DNA of 64,000 bases from Paenibacillus sp. PAMC 26794 (GCF_000316035.1 NZ_ANHX01000011.1:248001-312000), one strand, 5' to 3'. Positions 24,285 to 33,592 are shown, numbered from the stretch's first letter. Notes: generated from the sequence alone by a model not told the origin. Program-made: numbers and translations.

Positions 24285-25334
24285 TTGAGTACACAATCGT
24301 CTTGGGAAGAAGGCAACTTCTCCCGTTTTATCTGCACGGCCAATCATGGCTTTGCCCCTTATGCTCAGGAAGAGTTGCGCCGTACGTTTGGTGCGGTGAA
24401 GAGCACGGTACTCGTACCAGGAGAAATATTGCTTGCGGGTCTGCCTGTAGCGGAGGAAGAAGTTGCAGATAAGCTGTGGGCAGAGTATCCAACGTTTTTA
24501 CGTCATATCCAACCTGTTCAGTTTCAGGAGAATACAGAAGATTCGGAGCAGTCTATTGAAAAATTGATTGCATTTGTGTTGAATCATAAGGAATTGAACG
24601 GTGCCTCTGTCGTGCTACAGGTACGGAAGGCAGAAGGGGCTTTTTGGCAAGAAAATGCAGCCTCATTGAAGCAACTGCTAACTGAAAAGCTGGATGAGCT
24701 AGGCTGTGAATGGGTTGTACGTGATGCTGAATATGTCATTTCTGTATTTGCTGCCAATGATATGTTGTATGCTGGCATATCCAGACCTGAACAGAACCTG
24801 TCAGACTGGAGTGGGGGAGCTGTACGTTTTCAAAAAGAAGACGGACAGATCTCGCGGGCCAAATTCAAATTGCTTGAAGCCGAGCAAACGTTTGGCATTG
24901 ACTTTACTTCATTTCATAAAGCACTTGATATCGGTGCAGCACCAGGTGGATGGACCTCCTTCCTGCTTGAACGCGGGCTTGAAGTAACGGCGGTAGATCC
25001 GGCGAAGATGGATGCGACCCTACTGGCATCGCCTAAACTGACATTTTTGAAAAAAAATGCAGGGGATGTTCGTTTCCGCGAAGGAGAATTCGATCTGCTC
25101 GTATGTGATATGAGTTGGAGTCCGAAGCTGATGAGCCGACTTGTATCGGATCTTCTATACAGCCTTCAGCCGGGGGGGACAGCGGTCGTTACCGTGAAGT
25201 TATTGCACAAAAAACCGTTGGCAATGATTAAAGATGTCATCGATACGTTTGAGCGTTCGCGTATGCAGATTCAACGTTCCAAGCAGTTGTTCCATAACCG
25301 GGAAGAGATTACACTCTATATGGTCAAATATTAA
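24285..25334 (+). CDS. RlmM-like rRNA ribose 2'-O-methyltransferase
   Basis: A 349-residue SAM-dependent methyltransferase. The N-terminal ~150 residues look like a THUMP-type RNA-binding region (FICTANHGFAPYAQEELRRT). The C-terminal Rossmann domain has the SAM motif ALDIGAAPGGWTSFLLERG and a K-D-K-E catalytic set (Lys in SRAKFKLLEAE, Asp in LVCDMSWSP, Lys in VTVKLLHKK, Glu in HNREEITLYM), as in RlmM/FtsJ enzymes. RlmM modifies 23S rRNA in E. coli; the target here is inferred only. TTG start, six bases after the ABC gene. Confidence 0.85.
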   Translation: MSTQSSWEEGNFSRFICTANHGFAPYAQEELRRTFGAVKSTVLVPGEILLAGLPVAEEEVADKLWAEYPTFLRHIQPVQFQENTEDSEQSIEKLIAFVLNHKELNGASVVLQVRKAEGAFWQENAASLKQLLTEKLDELGCEWVVRDAEYVISVFAANDMLYAGISRPEQNLSDWSGGAVRFQKEDGQISRAKFKLLEAEQTFGIDFTSFHKALDIGAAPGGWTSFLLERGLEVTAVDPAKMDATLLASPKLTFLKKNAGDVRFREGEFDLLVCDMSWSPKLMSRLVSDLLYSLQPGGTAVVTVKLLHKKPLAMIKDVIDTFERSRMQIQRSKQLFHNREEITLYMVKY

Positions 25335-25406
25335 GAGATCTAGCCTTGATTAAAGCAGTTAAAGGTATTATGAAATTGATTCGATTAAGCTCATTAAATT
25401 TTGTGC

Positions 25407-25436
25407 TTTACAATCTATTCCTGCCTGTACTATAAT
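25407..25436 (+). promoter_or_regulatory. Promoter of the Tad-like operon
   Basis: TTTACA (25407-25412), 18-bp spacer, TATAAT (25431-25436). Transcription would start near 25443, upstream of the leader hairpin at 25466-25536. Confidence 0.7.
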
Positions 25437-25465
25437 GATACCAATATTAACCATAACAAACCTGA

Positions 25466-25536
25466 GGGAAAGCATCCCGAAGCGAACAAAACCGGATATC
25501 CGGTCTGTTCTTCTTCGGTGAAGCTTTCCCTTTTTT
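25466..25536 (+). terminator. Leader hairpin with T run, possible attenuator
   Basis: A long interrupted stem: GGGAAAGC/GCTTTCCC outside, CGAAG/CTTCG and GAACA/TGTTC inside, and ACCGGA/TCCGGT at the top, followed directly by TTTTTT. It lies after the promoter and before the GGAGG site of the kinase gene, so it would end most transcripts unless antiterminated. It may also end read-through from the methyltransferase gene. Confidence 0.75.
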
Positions 25537-25561
25537 GTTGTGTATTGAAGGAGGAATTGAT

Positions 25562-27040
25562 ATGAGACATCCGGCCAGGCTGGAACGCGGAAGCCTGCTG
25601 GGAGGTAGATATCGTATCGTATCCATTCTGGGAACAGGCGGAATGAGCCATGTATACGAGGCGGAGGATCTGAAGTTGCCGGGCAAGATATGGGCAATTA
25701 AAGAAAGCGTAACGATTATGCCATATGAAGGCAGTATGGAGACGGAGGCCGCTCTCCTGACGTCACTTCGCCATCCAAGATTGCCGCAAATTGTTGATTT
25801 TTTTGTACCAGATGAAGATGGGTATACGTACTTGGTGATGGAATACATCGAAGGGTTAACGCTCAGTGAGTATTTCAAGCAGTGCCGCGGGAAGATCCCG
25901 ATGGAGCAGTTGACGGAGCTGGTGCTTCAATTGCTGGATGTGTTGAGTTATCTGCATAATCTGAATCCACCTGTCATCTATAGGGATCTGAAACCATCAA
26001 ATATCATGATCACCCCGGAACATGAAGTACGATTAATCGATTTTGGTATCGCCAGAAGTTACAAACCGCAAAGTGCCGAAGATACCGTCAAGTTGGGAAC
26101 AGCTGGCTTCGCCGCTCCAGAACAATATGGCTCGGGTCAGACCGACGCCCGTTCAGATCTATATGGACTCGGGGCATTGCTGCTGTATCTTATGACAAGT
26201 GGGGCCTATACGGAATGGATTCAAGGTGTGGAAAGCTCTATCCGGAGTGATGTTCCACGGACGTACATCCCTGTGGCAAGAAGGCTGTTGAGATATAATG
26301 CCGAGGAGCGATTCCAATCTGCCGATGAGGTGCGGAAGGAACTGCTCCGCATACCCGGTGGAATATCGCCTGGTGGAGATGCAACCCTGACCTTGAATGG
26401 CGGAACAAGAGTGATTGCCTTGACTGGTGCTTCATCTGGTGTAGGGGTTACCCACACGGCTATAGCTATCAGTCATTATCTCGAAAGGCAAAACTTCAAA
26501 GTAGCTGTGATTGAAATGTCACCTCGCTCTCAATCCTTTGCAAGAATCCAACAAATCGCTCAAGCGGGTAAACCGGTGCCAACAGGCAGACAGTTTGCAG
26601 TGGATGGTGTGCATTATTGGAAACAATCCGGGCGAGCGGATATTTTGTCTTTGCTTGGGGGGAGTTATCAATTCATCGTGATGGATCTTGGTAGTGGTCA
26701 GGACCAGAACCGGCTGGAAGAATTCCTTCGTGCAGATCTGCCGATTGTTATAGGATCGGGTGCCGAATGGAGACAGGCGGAGATTGGCGCTTTTGTTCGA
26801 TCACATCATCGGTATCCACGAGAAAAATGGATATATTGTCTGCCCTTGGCAGCAAGTGAAGCTGTTCAGCGCATTCGTAAAGCTCTGGATACATCGAGTG
26901 TATATGGTCTGCCGTTACATATCGACCCTTTTGACAAGGACGCACAGATGGATAAAGTGTTTTCACATATTTTAATGCATATGATGGCACAACAACCCAA
27001 GAAACGTTCGTTTTTTTCACGAAGGAAAGTACATGATTAG
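25562..27040 (+). CDS. Ser/Thr protein kinase fused to a TadZ/CpaE-like domain
   Basis: A 492-residue fusion. Residues about 15-265 form a Hanks-type kinase: GTGGMSHVYEA loop, Lys in WAIKES, catalytic VIYRDLKPSNIMI, DFG in LIDFGIAR, and APEQYGSG. Residues about 280-480 form a MinD/CpaE-like domain: ALTGASSGVGVTHTAIA takes the place of the deviant Walker A but lacks its Lys, then VAVIEMSPRS and FIVMDLGSG. TadZ proteins are known atypical ATPases with this kind of loss. No transmembrane or PASTA segment is present, so the kinase is soluble. It opens the Tad-like operon and may set assembly by phosphorylation. ATG follows GGAGG; an upstream in-frame start lacks a site. Confidence 0.88.
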   Translation: MRHPARLERGSLLGGRYRIVSILGTGGMSHVYEAEDLKLPGKIWAIKESVTIMPYEGSMETEAALLTSLRHPRLPQIVDFFVPDEDGYTYLVMEYIEGLTLSEYFKQCRGKIPMEQLTELVLQLLDVLSYLHNLNPPVIYRDLKPSNIMITPEHEVRLIDFGIARSYKPQSAEDTVKLGTAGFAAPEQYGSGQTDARSDLYGLGALLLYLMTSGAYTEWIQGVESSIRSDVPRTYIPVARRLLRYNAEERFQSADEVRKELLRIPGGISPGGDATLTLNGGTRVIALTGASSGVGVTHTAIAISHYLERQNFKVAVIEMSPRSQSFARIQQIAQAGKPVPTGRQFAVDGVHYWKQSGRADILSLLGGSYQFIVMDLGSGQDQNRLEEFLRADLPIVIGSGAEWRQAEIGAFVRSHHRYPREKWIYCLPLAASEAVQRIRKALDTSSVYGLPLHIDPFDKDAQMDKVFSHILMHMMAQQPKKRSFFSRRKVHD

Positions 27041-27066
27041 AAGAGATTACGAAAGGAGAGCCTCTT

Positions 27067-28086
27067 TTGTCTAAATTAAGAAAACAAAGCCGTCAACTGA
27101 TCTATGCCGGACTTATCGGAGCAGGAGCTGTAGGGTTGGTGTTCGGAGGATATGTTATTTACAATGTCAAAACGATGGGTGATGTCAGGTCAGCCGTAGA
27201 AGCCCGTTATTTATCGGCATATGAGGAAAAGGAAGCTGAATTAAAGCAACAATGGGATTCGGGAGCGCAAGGATGGGTAACGATTCGGGATATTGAAGCA
27301 GGTGAACCGATATTACCGGAGGATCTGAAGCTCATTGCTGTTCCGGATGCACAAGCACCACGAAATCTCTGGTCCAGTACCAAGCAGATGGAAGGCCAAG
27401 TGGCCAAAATAGAGTTGAAAAAAGGAACAGCCATAACCACTGAGATGGTATATGAGGATACACCGGCTCCGCCTGATTTAAGAAATCGAGAGCTGCAAGT
27501 TATATTACTGCCGTCCTCACTCGTTAAGGGAGATATTATTGATGTTCGTATCCAATTCCCCACCGGACAGGACTATGTTCTTTTATCGAAGAAGAAAGTG
27601 GAACGACTCAATGCAGCTACCTTATGGATTACGATGACAGAGGAAGAGATTCTGTCACTCTCAAGTGCAATTGTAGATGCCTATTTACATAAAGCTTCAA
27701 TCTATGCCTTAACCTATGTAGAACCACAGTTTCAGACACCTGCAATCGCAACGTATCCTGCCAATTCAGAAGTGTTAAAACTGCTGGAGAGTGATCCGAA
27801 TATTGTCCGACGAGCCGAACAGGAGTTATCCAGACAGGTGAGAAGTTCGCTTGAAAGTTCACTGGCAGCCTTCGTGACAGCACCGTCAAAAGGGGTTGAA
27901 CAGGATGTGGCACAATCCTCAGTTACCTATAACAGTCGTCCATCAGCCAATAATCCGGCAACGTCGGATGGAGTGATGTGGAATGATGGTTCAGGAAACG
28001 GAGCAGGAGCTAATTCTGGAAGCGTAAATGATCCTGCTGATGCCTCACAAACAGAACAACAGAGCTTGCTAACGGGTGGAGAATAG
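27067..28086 (+). CDS. CpaB/RcpC-like SAF-domain protein
   Basis: A 339-residue protein. An N-terminal transmembrane helix (about 11-32, YAGLIGAGAVGLVFGGYVIY) precedes a coiled stretch and a SAF domain (about 70-140: TIRDIEAGEPILPEDLKLIA to KKGTAITTEMV). The DIEAGEPI..EDL pattern is typical of CpaB/flagellar FlgA-like SAF domains. The tail after about 270 is low-complexity Ser/Asn/Gly, as expected outside the membrane. In Gram-negative Tad systems CpaB works with the secretin; here no secretin exists, so a wall-spanning role is inferred. TTG start after GAAAGGAGAG. Confidence 0.8.
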   Translation: MSKLRKQSRQLIYAGLIGAGAVGLVFGGYVIYNVKTMGDVRSAVEARYLSAYEEKEAELKQQWDSGAQGWVTIRDIEAGEPILPEDLKLIAVPDAQAPRNLWSSTKQMEGQVAKIELKKGTAITTEMVYEDTPAPPDLRNRELQVILLPSSLVKGDIIDVRIQFPTGQDYVLLSKKKVERLNAATLWITMTEEEILSLSSAIVDAYLHKASIYALTYVEPQFQTPAIATYPANSEVLKLLESDPNIVRRAEQELSRQVRSSLESSLAAFVTAPSKGVEQDVAQSSVTYNSRPSANNPATSDGVMWNDGSGNGAGANSGSVNDPADASQTEQQSLLTGGE

Positions 28087-28161
28087 AGCGAAATCCGAGG
28101 TTTACTTTAGAATAATTCAGATAACAGGGAGTTTAAGAAAAAGAAAGGAGTTGTAACATCT

Positions 28162-28875
28162 ATGCATACATGGATCTTTGCGGGTTTATGTGAGAAGAAT
28201 GATCTGATGTTATATCTTTGCAAGATATTGGCTTCGACAGGCAACAAGGTCTTGCTCGTAGATGGAACCTTACAACAGAAGTATGGGTACGGTGTAGGTG
28301 ACAGTCAGCAGTCTTTGCGAATTACGGAATTTGAAGGATTTGATATCGCTTGTCATTTTGTCACTTCAGCAGCTGTAGAGAATCATCTTGAAGTAAATGG
28401 AGAGCGATTGGACAGTTATGACTATGTGTTATATGACATGGAGACCTCCCATTTTGCATCGCGTAATCTCTGGCTAACCGCTGATGTAAGAGTCTGGGTG
28501 AGTGATTATGAGCGTTACAATCTGGAACGTGGCAAGGGATGGTTGAAGCGGTTGCTTGAAGAACAATCATTACCTGGTGAGCTGTCATTTCAGCGGCTCT
28601 TAATTAACGGGGTTGACTGCAAGCTTGAAGCTCGTTATCTGTGGGCGTATCTGGAGGGCAGTCCGTTTGTGTGGACAGGAGAATCCTTAGTGCTTCCGTG
28701 GGATGAGTTAACAGCTGCGGTTAAGCTTGAGAATGAGCATCATCGCCGAGTTCATCTTGGACCTTTGTCACGAAATTACAAAAAATCGTTGTGTCGCGTG
28801 GTCGAGCAGTTAACAGGTTGGGAAAGTGTTCGTAGTCGCCGTGCGATGAAAGAAGCAGAGAGGATGAGAGCATGA
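28162..28875 (+). CDS. TadZ-like protein without Walker A
   Basis: A 237-residue protein. The start IFAGLCEKNDLMLYLCKILA, then KVLLVDGT and YDYVLYDME, follows the strand-loop-helix order of MinD/CpaE proteins, but the P-loop glycines and Lys are gone. No membrane segment. Its stop overlaps the ATG of the next TadZ-like gene (ATGA), so they are translationally coupled. Likely a structural or localisation factor rather than an enzyme; this is inference from fold pattern and place in the operon. Confidence 0.6.
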   Translation: MHTWIFAGLCEKNDLMLYLCKILASTGNKVLLVDGTLQQKYGYGVGDSQQSLRITEFEGFDIACHFVTSAAVENHLEVNGERLDSYDYVLYDMETSHFASRNLWLTADVRVWVSDYERYNLERGKGWLKRLLEEQSLPGELSFQRLLINGVDCKLEARYLWAYLEGSPFVWTGESLVLPWDELTAAVKLENEHHRRVHLGPLSRNYKKSLCRVVEQLTGWESVRSRRAMKEAERMRA

Positions 28876-29702
28876 GCACCATTACCTTTTGGAGCCCTTT
28901 TGCAGGAACAGGTTGCACTTCAAGCACATTAATTAGTGCTTATGCGATGGCACTTCACTACAGGACAAGAGTGTTACTTGTTAATGCAGGCCTTGCCGGA
29001 ACTGGCACAGAAGCTGCTCTACCATCCAAAGATACGGATTCAGCGGATTTTATGTTCTCCTTCGAAGAGGGTGGCTGGGATGCGATTGAACGGCTGCATT
29101 TGAGCGGCAGTCTGAATAAGCACAATCTCAGGGATTATACCAAACCACTTCTGAAGGAAAGACTTGATTTCCTAACCGGAAGAATTGATGAGATGGAACG
29201 TTCCTCGCAGGAACATGGTGAGACTGTGAAAAAGCTGCTGAATGTAGCTAACGAGTATTACGATCTGGTTCTTCTGGATGCGGATCATGCTGGTGTTGAT
29301 TCACAGCTCAAGCTGCAGCAGGCGGACTATGTTGTAATTAATCTCGATCAAAATATGCGAAATCTGGAGTTGTTCTTTGAAGAGATCCTGCCAGAACGAA
29401 TGAACAATAAGAATATACATGTTGTAATTAACAAATACGATTCGCATTCCCGTGCAACGCTTTCCAATATTCGGCGCCAGTTCAGATATAAAGGCACGAT
29501 ATCTGCGATACCGTACACAACCGGATACCTGGATGCAATGAATCGGCGAGATGTCGCTAGATACTTGCAGTTGGAAAGTTTGACTGAGGATAAGGATATT
29601 CGTAAAGGGAGTTTTGCTGCAAGCATGAGCGAACTCGCTTGCCTGATTATGGACGGTGCAGGTATGCGCACAGTTCTGAAGAGGCTGGAAAGGGGAGCCT
29701 GA
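28872..29702 (+). CDS. TadZ/CpaE-like atypical P-loop protein
   Basis: A 276-residue protein of the MinD/ParA class. WSPFAGTGCTSSTLISAYAM occupies the Walker A site with Cys instead of the catalytic Lys; RVLLVNAG and YDLVLLDADHAG follow as the switch and Walker B strands, and IHVVINKYDS as the base-recognition strand. CpaE/TadZ proteins place the Tad machine at the pole and often carry such altered P-loops. It is the third TadZ-like module in the operon after the kinase fusion and the gene just upstream. Confidence 0.75.
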   Translation: MSTITFWSPFAGTGCTSSTLISAYAMALHYRTRVLLVNAGLAGTGTEAALPSKDTDSADFMFSFEEGGWDAIERLHLSGSLNKHNLRDYTKPLLKERLDFLTGRIDEMERSSQEHGETVKKLLNVANEYYDLVLLDADHAGVDSQLKLQQADYVVINLDQNMRNLELFFEEILPERMNNKNIHVVINKYDSHSRATLSNIRRQFRYKGTISAIPYTTGYLDAMNRRDVARYLQLESLTEDKDIRKGSFAASMSELACLIMDGAGMRTVLKRLERGA

Positions 29703-29709
29703 ACCTCCG

Positions 29710-31536
29710 ATGCTCTGGAATACCATATGGATAAGTTTGATTTTGATTCTGTGCCTGACTTATATCTGGTTCAAGTATAGAACGTTTCTTCGTGAAAAGA
29801 ATGCTCGTGTTCCTGAACAGGAATCATTCACGATTGACATGTTGATTGAGAAGGTGAAGAACTCACTTCATGAGCTTAGTCATAGTCAGCTCGCGGATGC
29901 GGGTCTGCATGAAGAAGAATATCGTCGAAGAATTAATCAGCGTGCCGAGATGAGAAAAGCACTGAAGGGCTGTGTCTCAGGCAGTATCAGCGACAAAACG
30001 TATGTCAAAAATCTGATAGGGGATCTCCTGACCCGAAGCATAGGGCTGAACAAATCAAATGTAGATGAAGTTATTTTGTTTGCAGAAACAGATTTGTTGA
30101 CGATCCAGGACCGATTCGAAATTGTGTTTTATCTGTACCGACAGCAATTCGGTGTGGATGCACTCTCCCGAATGATTGATACCTACGATCTTGGCAGACT
30201 GAGAATGGAGGAAGGTACGGACGATGGAGGAAGTTATTATATCTCTGAGGAGGATATTCAGTATGTTTTCGAGTGCGAATATCGAGAGCTTGGATTCAGA
30301 GAAAAGACGGATATCATCGTGCAACGTATCTACCAACATTATAAAGGATTCTCGGTTGTTGATGAGATAAGGGACCAACGTATTGACGGCGTTAGTGGTG
30401 GTGTTAGCGGTATGCTTGATGCTGTTCATAATATGGGACTTCGAAAACCGGCATCATGGAATGATTTGCTGGATCAAGGACTGGAGGATGATGCACATGA
30501 AGAACCGCTTAGCGGCATGGAAAGTGTCTGGATTTTCTATAAAGGTAAGTCCATTCATCTATCCTTTCTGTCATTCGGAAGCATCCGTGAACTGAAAAGG
30601 GTATGCCAGAATATATACAAATACAATTATCCCGGACAGTTGTCGGAAGCAAGCGGATACAAGGTGAACGAGATGAAAGACGGCTCCCGTGTCGTTGTTG
30701 TTAGACCTCCTTTTGCAGAATCATGGGCGTTCTTCGTCCGGAAGTTCGATATTCCGAATGCTTCACTTGAACAGTTGATTACGGGTAACAACGCAGATTT
30801 ACCAATTACATTGCTTCAATACCTGATGAAAGGAAGCCGGATCACAGCTGTAACCGGGGCCCAAGGTTCTGGTAAAACAACGTTGCTTATGGCTATGGTC
30901 AAACACATCTATGCATCGTACACCCTTCGGGTGCAGGAGATGGCGTTTGAACTTCAATTAAGACGGATCTATAGCCGACGTAATATTTTGAGTTTCCGAG
31001 AGACTGAACACATTTCAGGTCAACAAGGGCTTGATTTGCAGAAAAAAACGGATGGTACCGTCAATATTCTCGGTGAGGTTGCGAGTGATGAGGTGGCCGC
31101 ATGGATGATTCAAATGTCTCAGGTTGCCAGTCTGTTCACCCTGTTTACCCACCATGCCAAAACGTTTCGTGATCTGGTCTTCTCCCTCCGTAATTCCTTG
31201 CTCAAGACAGGTATGTTCCAGCATGAGCATATTGCTGAGGAGCAGGTTGTGAGTGTAATCAACTTCGATGTTCATATGAAGAAAGATGCTGAGGGACGAA
31301 GATATATCGAACGAATTACGGAGTGTCTTCCTCGTGCGAATCAAGGTGATAGCGTGGAAGAGAGGGCAGGTTTTACATTTCATAATGTTGTGGAGTACAG
31401 AGATGGAGCGTATGTTGCAACAGCTCCAATCTCCTCTGGAAGCATGGTGGATATGCGAGACCAGATGACATTACAGGATGCCGAGAAATTTGAACTGTTT
31501 ATGAAGCAACACTGGGGTGATCAGCATGACAATTAA
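29710..31536 (+). CDS. CpaF/TadA-like secretion ATPase with N-terminal membrane helix
   Basis: A 608-residue motor ATPase of the type II/IV secretion superfamily. Residues about 3-22 (WNTIWISLILILCLTYIWF) form a membrane helix, unusual because CpaF/TadA is normally soluble. The middle has the N-terminal all-alpha CpaF domain; the RecA-like core shows Walker A GAQGSGKTTLL (about 387), a Walker B/Glu region NILGEVASDEV, and a His-box FTHHAKTFRDLV in place of TTIHAN. It should power assembly of the pilin-like proteins encoded downstream. Starts eight bases after the TadZ-like gene. Confidence 0.82.
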   Translation: MLWNTIWISLILILCLTYIWFKYRTFLREKNARVPEQESFTIDMLIEKVKNSLHELSHSQLADAGLHEEEYRRRINQRAEMRKALKGCVSGSISDKTYVKNLIGDLLTRSIGLNKSNVDEVILFAETDLLTIQDRFEIVFYLYRQQFGVDALSRMIDTYDLGRLRMEEGTDDGGSYYISEEDIQYVFECEYRELGFREKTDIIVQRIYQHYKGFSVVDEIRDQRIDGVSGGVSGMLDAVHNMGLRKPASWNDLLDQGLEDDAHEEPLSGMESVWIFYKGKSIHLSFLSFGSIRELKRVCQNIYKYNYPGQLSEASGYKVNEMKDGSRVVVVRPPFAESWAFFVRKFDIPNASLEQLITGNNADLPITLLQYLMKGSRITAVTGAQGSGKTTLLMAMVKHIYASYTLRVQEMAFELQLRRIYSRRNILSFRETEHISGQQGLDLQKKTDGTVNILGEVASDEVAAWMIQMSQVASLFTLFTHHAKTFRDLVFSLRNSLLKTGMFQHEHIAEEQVVSVINFDVHMKKDAEGRRYIERITECLPRANQGDSVEERAGFTFHNVVEYRDGAYVATAPISSGSMVDMRDQMTLQDAEKFELFMKQHWGDQHDN

Positions 31537-33592
31537 ATGGATTCTGCTCCTCGTATTAAGTATTTGTGCAGGAGGTTTGCTGATTACACTTCTGGTTTTA
31601 AGTATGTTACGTCACAGAGGAGGTGGTTCAACAAGTCAATCCGGCGTGATTTTTGCTCCTAGCGGGAAGGGATTCAAGGGACTGGGATCAATCTTGTTGC
31701 AGTCCTACCGTCTTGGAATGAAAGTGCCATTGCTATCAGCTTATATTCTACAGGTGCAGAAACGTATTTCATTCCGCCATGTTGGGGATGAGCCTTCACT
31801 TCGCAGGCTGACGATGACAGTGGTTCTGATTATTCTTGGAGGTTATGGAGGCATAAGTGTCATTCTGTTTCTTATGCAGCCGGGTATCGCTTTTGTAATA
31901 CTGTCCGTGCTCTGTGCTGTGGTACTAAACAGCCTGGTATTGGATATGTGCCTTAGTCGTATGGAGAAAAGGTTGCTGGTGCAGATGTTGGATCTCTTTG
32001 CAGATGTAAGGCATCGGTATCATCAGCATGGCATGGTTGAGGAAGCGCTCTATGAAGCCGCTGAAGCAGGTACAGGAGAAGCAGCAGAACAAGTAAGACT
32101 GATCTACGAAGCTCTAACTTCTCCAGATCCGAATGAAGCACTTGAGCGTTATTATGAAGTGGCTCCCAACCGTTTTCTCAAAGGATTTGCCGGCGTTTCC
32201 TATATGGTTATGGAGTTTGGGGATAAGGACAGAGCACAAGGTTCTATTTATCTTAAAGGACTTGGTAACCTGACTCAGGAGATTCATCTGGAGATTTTGC
32301 GGCGTGATAAATTGGATTACCTGCTCAAAGGACTTAATATCATCGCGCTAGCTCCGGTATTATTCACCGCTCCAATCGAACGCTGGGCCAGAGTCAGTTT
32401 CCCAACGATGGATGAATTTTATCGCAGCAAAATCGGTTTTGTTACCAAAATATCGATCTATGTCATCATTATCCTTGCTTATTTGCTTCTGCAAAGGCTC
32501 CAGCAATACGATGAGACCCGTTACCGGTCAGGGCATAAGCATTCATGGTTGGATCAGTTTCTGTACAGGAAGACCTTCATACGGAAATTGGCGATGTTGT
32601 TTGCAGCAAAACCTGGCAGTGCACAGTACAGTCAAACGATACGGCTCATGAGGGAGAGCAGCTCAGAGTTGAAATACGAATGGCTTGCCATTCGACGAGT
32701 GTTGTTATTCGCAGGTTGTTTGGTCCTTACAATGGTGTGCATCTTGCTGTTGCACCAGGTTGAACGTAACCACATCTTGTATGATCCAATCCGCGATGAT
32801 CGAATGTTTGGTGCAATGGCTGAAGCGGATCTCAGGAAAGCTGAGGAAAAAACAGCGTTGGATCAATCCGTGTTGGAAAGTGTGGAAATGAACCGAGGAG
32901 CTACATACGAAGAAGTCTCCAAAGCGTTACAGCAGTTATCTCCAGTTCAGTTAGACCATGATACCCAGAATGAGACCATCACGCGCATTATGCAGAAACT
33001 TGAGGTGTATAACAAGCAATATGTACGCTGGTGGGAAATGATTATAGCCATTCTCATGGGTGCAGCGGGGTACTACATGCCCGTATGGCTCATGTTATTT
33101 CAGCGGAAAATGCGAAGGTTGGATATGCGACATGAAATCTATCAATTCCAGACAGTGATTTCCATTTTGCGTGAGATGGACCGGATGTCAGTCGAGGAGA
33201 TATTGGAATGGCTTAATCGATTTGCGGTCATTTTCAAGCGCCCGCTGCAAAAATGTTTGTTGCATTTTGAACATGGACCAGAGCTTGCACTTGAACAATT
33301 AAAGGAAGAGGCGGGCTTGCCCGAGTTCCAGCGACTGGTTGATAAATTGCAGCTTGCCCTTGGCAAAATATCAATACGTGAAGCCTTCGATGATCTCGAG
33401 AGCATGATGGCATTTTATTTTGAACAACGCAAGCAGGAGTATAGCAAAATGATAGATGTCAAAGCATCATGGGGGAGAACCATTGGATTTACACCTATGT
33501 ACGCCCTTATCTTTTTGTATCTGGTTATTCCATTGGTCGGTATGAGCTTCTTACAAATGAACATTTATTATGAACAGATTCAGAAACTGTAA
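31526..33592 (+). CDS. TadB-TadC-like integral membrane protein (fused)
   Basis: A 688-residue membrane protein from ATG 31526, overlapping the ATPase stop by 11 bases. Hydrophobic helices lie at about 3-25, 98-145 (two) and 270-325 (two), then again at about 393-413, 500-525 and 660-685. Between helices are two soluble helical regions of GspF type (ADVRHRYHQHGMVEEALYEA; SILREMDRMSVEEILEWLNR). TadB and TadC are normally separate proteins of about 300 residues each; this looks like both in one chain. It would be the inner-membrane platform contacted by the ATPase. Confidence 0.72.
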   Translation: MTIKWILLLVLSICAGGLLITLLVLSMLRHRGGGSTSQSGVIFAPSGKGFKGLGSILLQSYRLGMKVPLLSAYILQVQKRISFRHVGDEPSLRRLTMTVVLIILGGYGGISVILFLMQPGIAFVILSVLCAVVLNSLVLDMCLSRMEKRLLVQMLDLFADVRHRYHQHGMVEEALYEAAEAGTGEAAEQVRLIYEALTSPDPNEALERYYEVAPNRFLKGFAGVSYMVMEFGDKDRAQGSIYLKGLGNLTQEIHLEILRRDKLDYLLKGLNIIALAPVLFTAPIERWARVSFPTMDEFYRSKIGFVTKISIYVIIILAYLLLQRLQQYDETRYRSGHKHSWLDQFLYRKTFIRKLAMLFAAKPGSAQYSQTIRLMRESSSELKYEWLAIRRVLLFAGCLVLTMVCILLLHQVERNHILYDPIRDDRMFGAMAEADLRKAEEKTALDQSVLESVEMNRGATYEEVSKALQQLSPVQLDHDTQNETITRIMQKLEVYNKQYVRWWEMIIAILMGAAGYYMPVWLMLFQRKMRRLDMRHEIYQFQTVISILREMDRMSVEEILEWLNRFAVIFKRPLQKCLLHFEHGPELALEQLKEEAGLPEFQRLVDKLQLALGKISIREAFDDLESMMAFYFEQRKQEYSKMIDVKASWGRTIGFTPMYALIFLYLVIPLVGMSFLQMNIYYEQIQKL

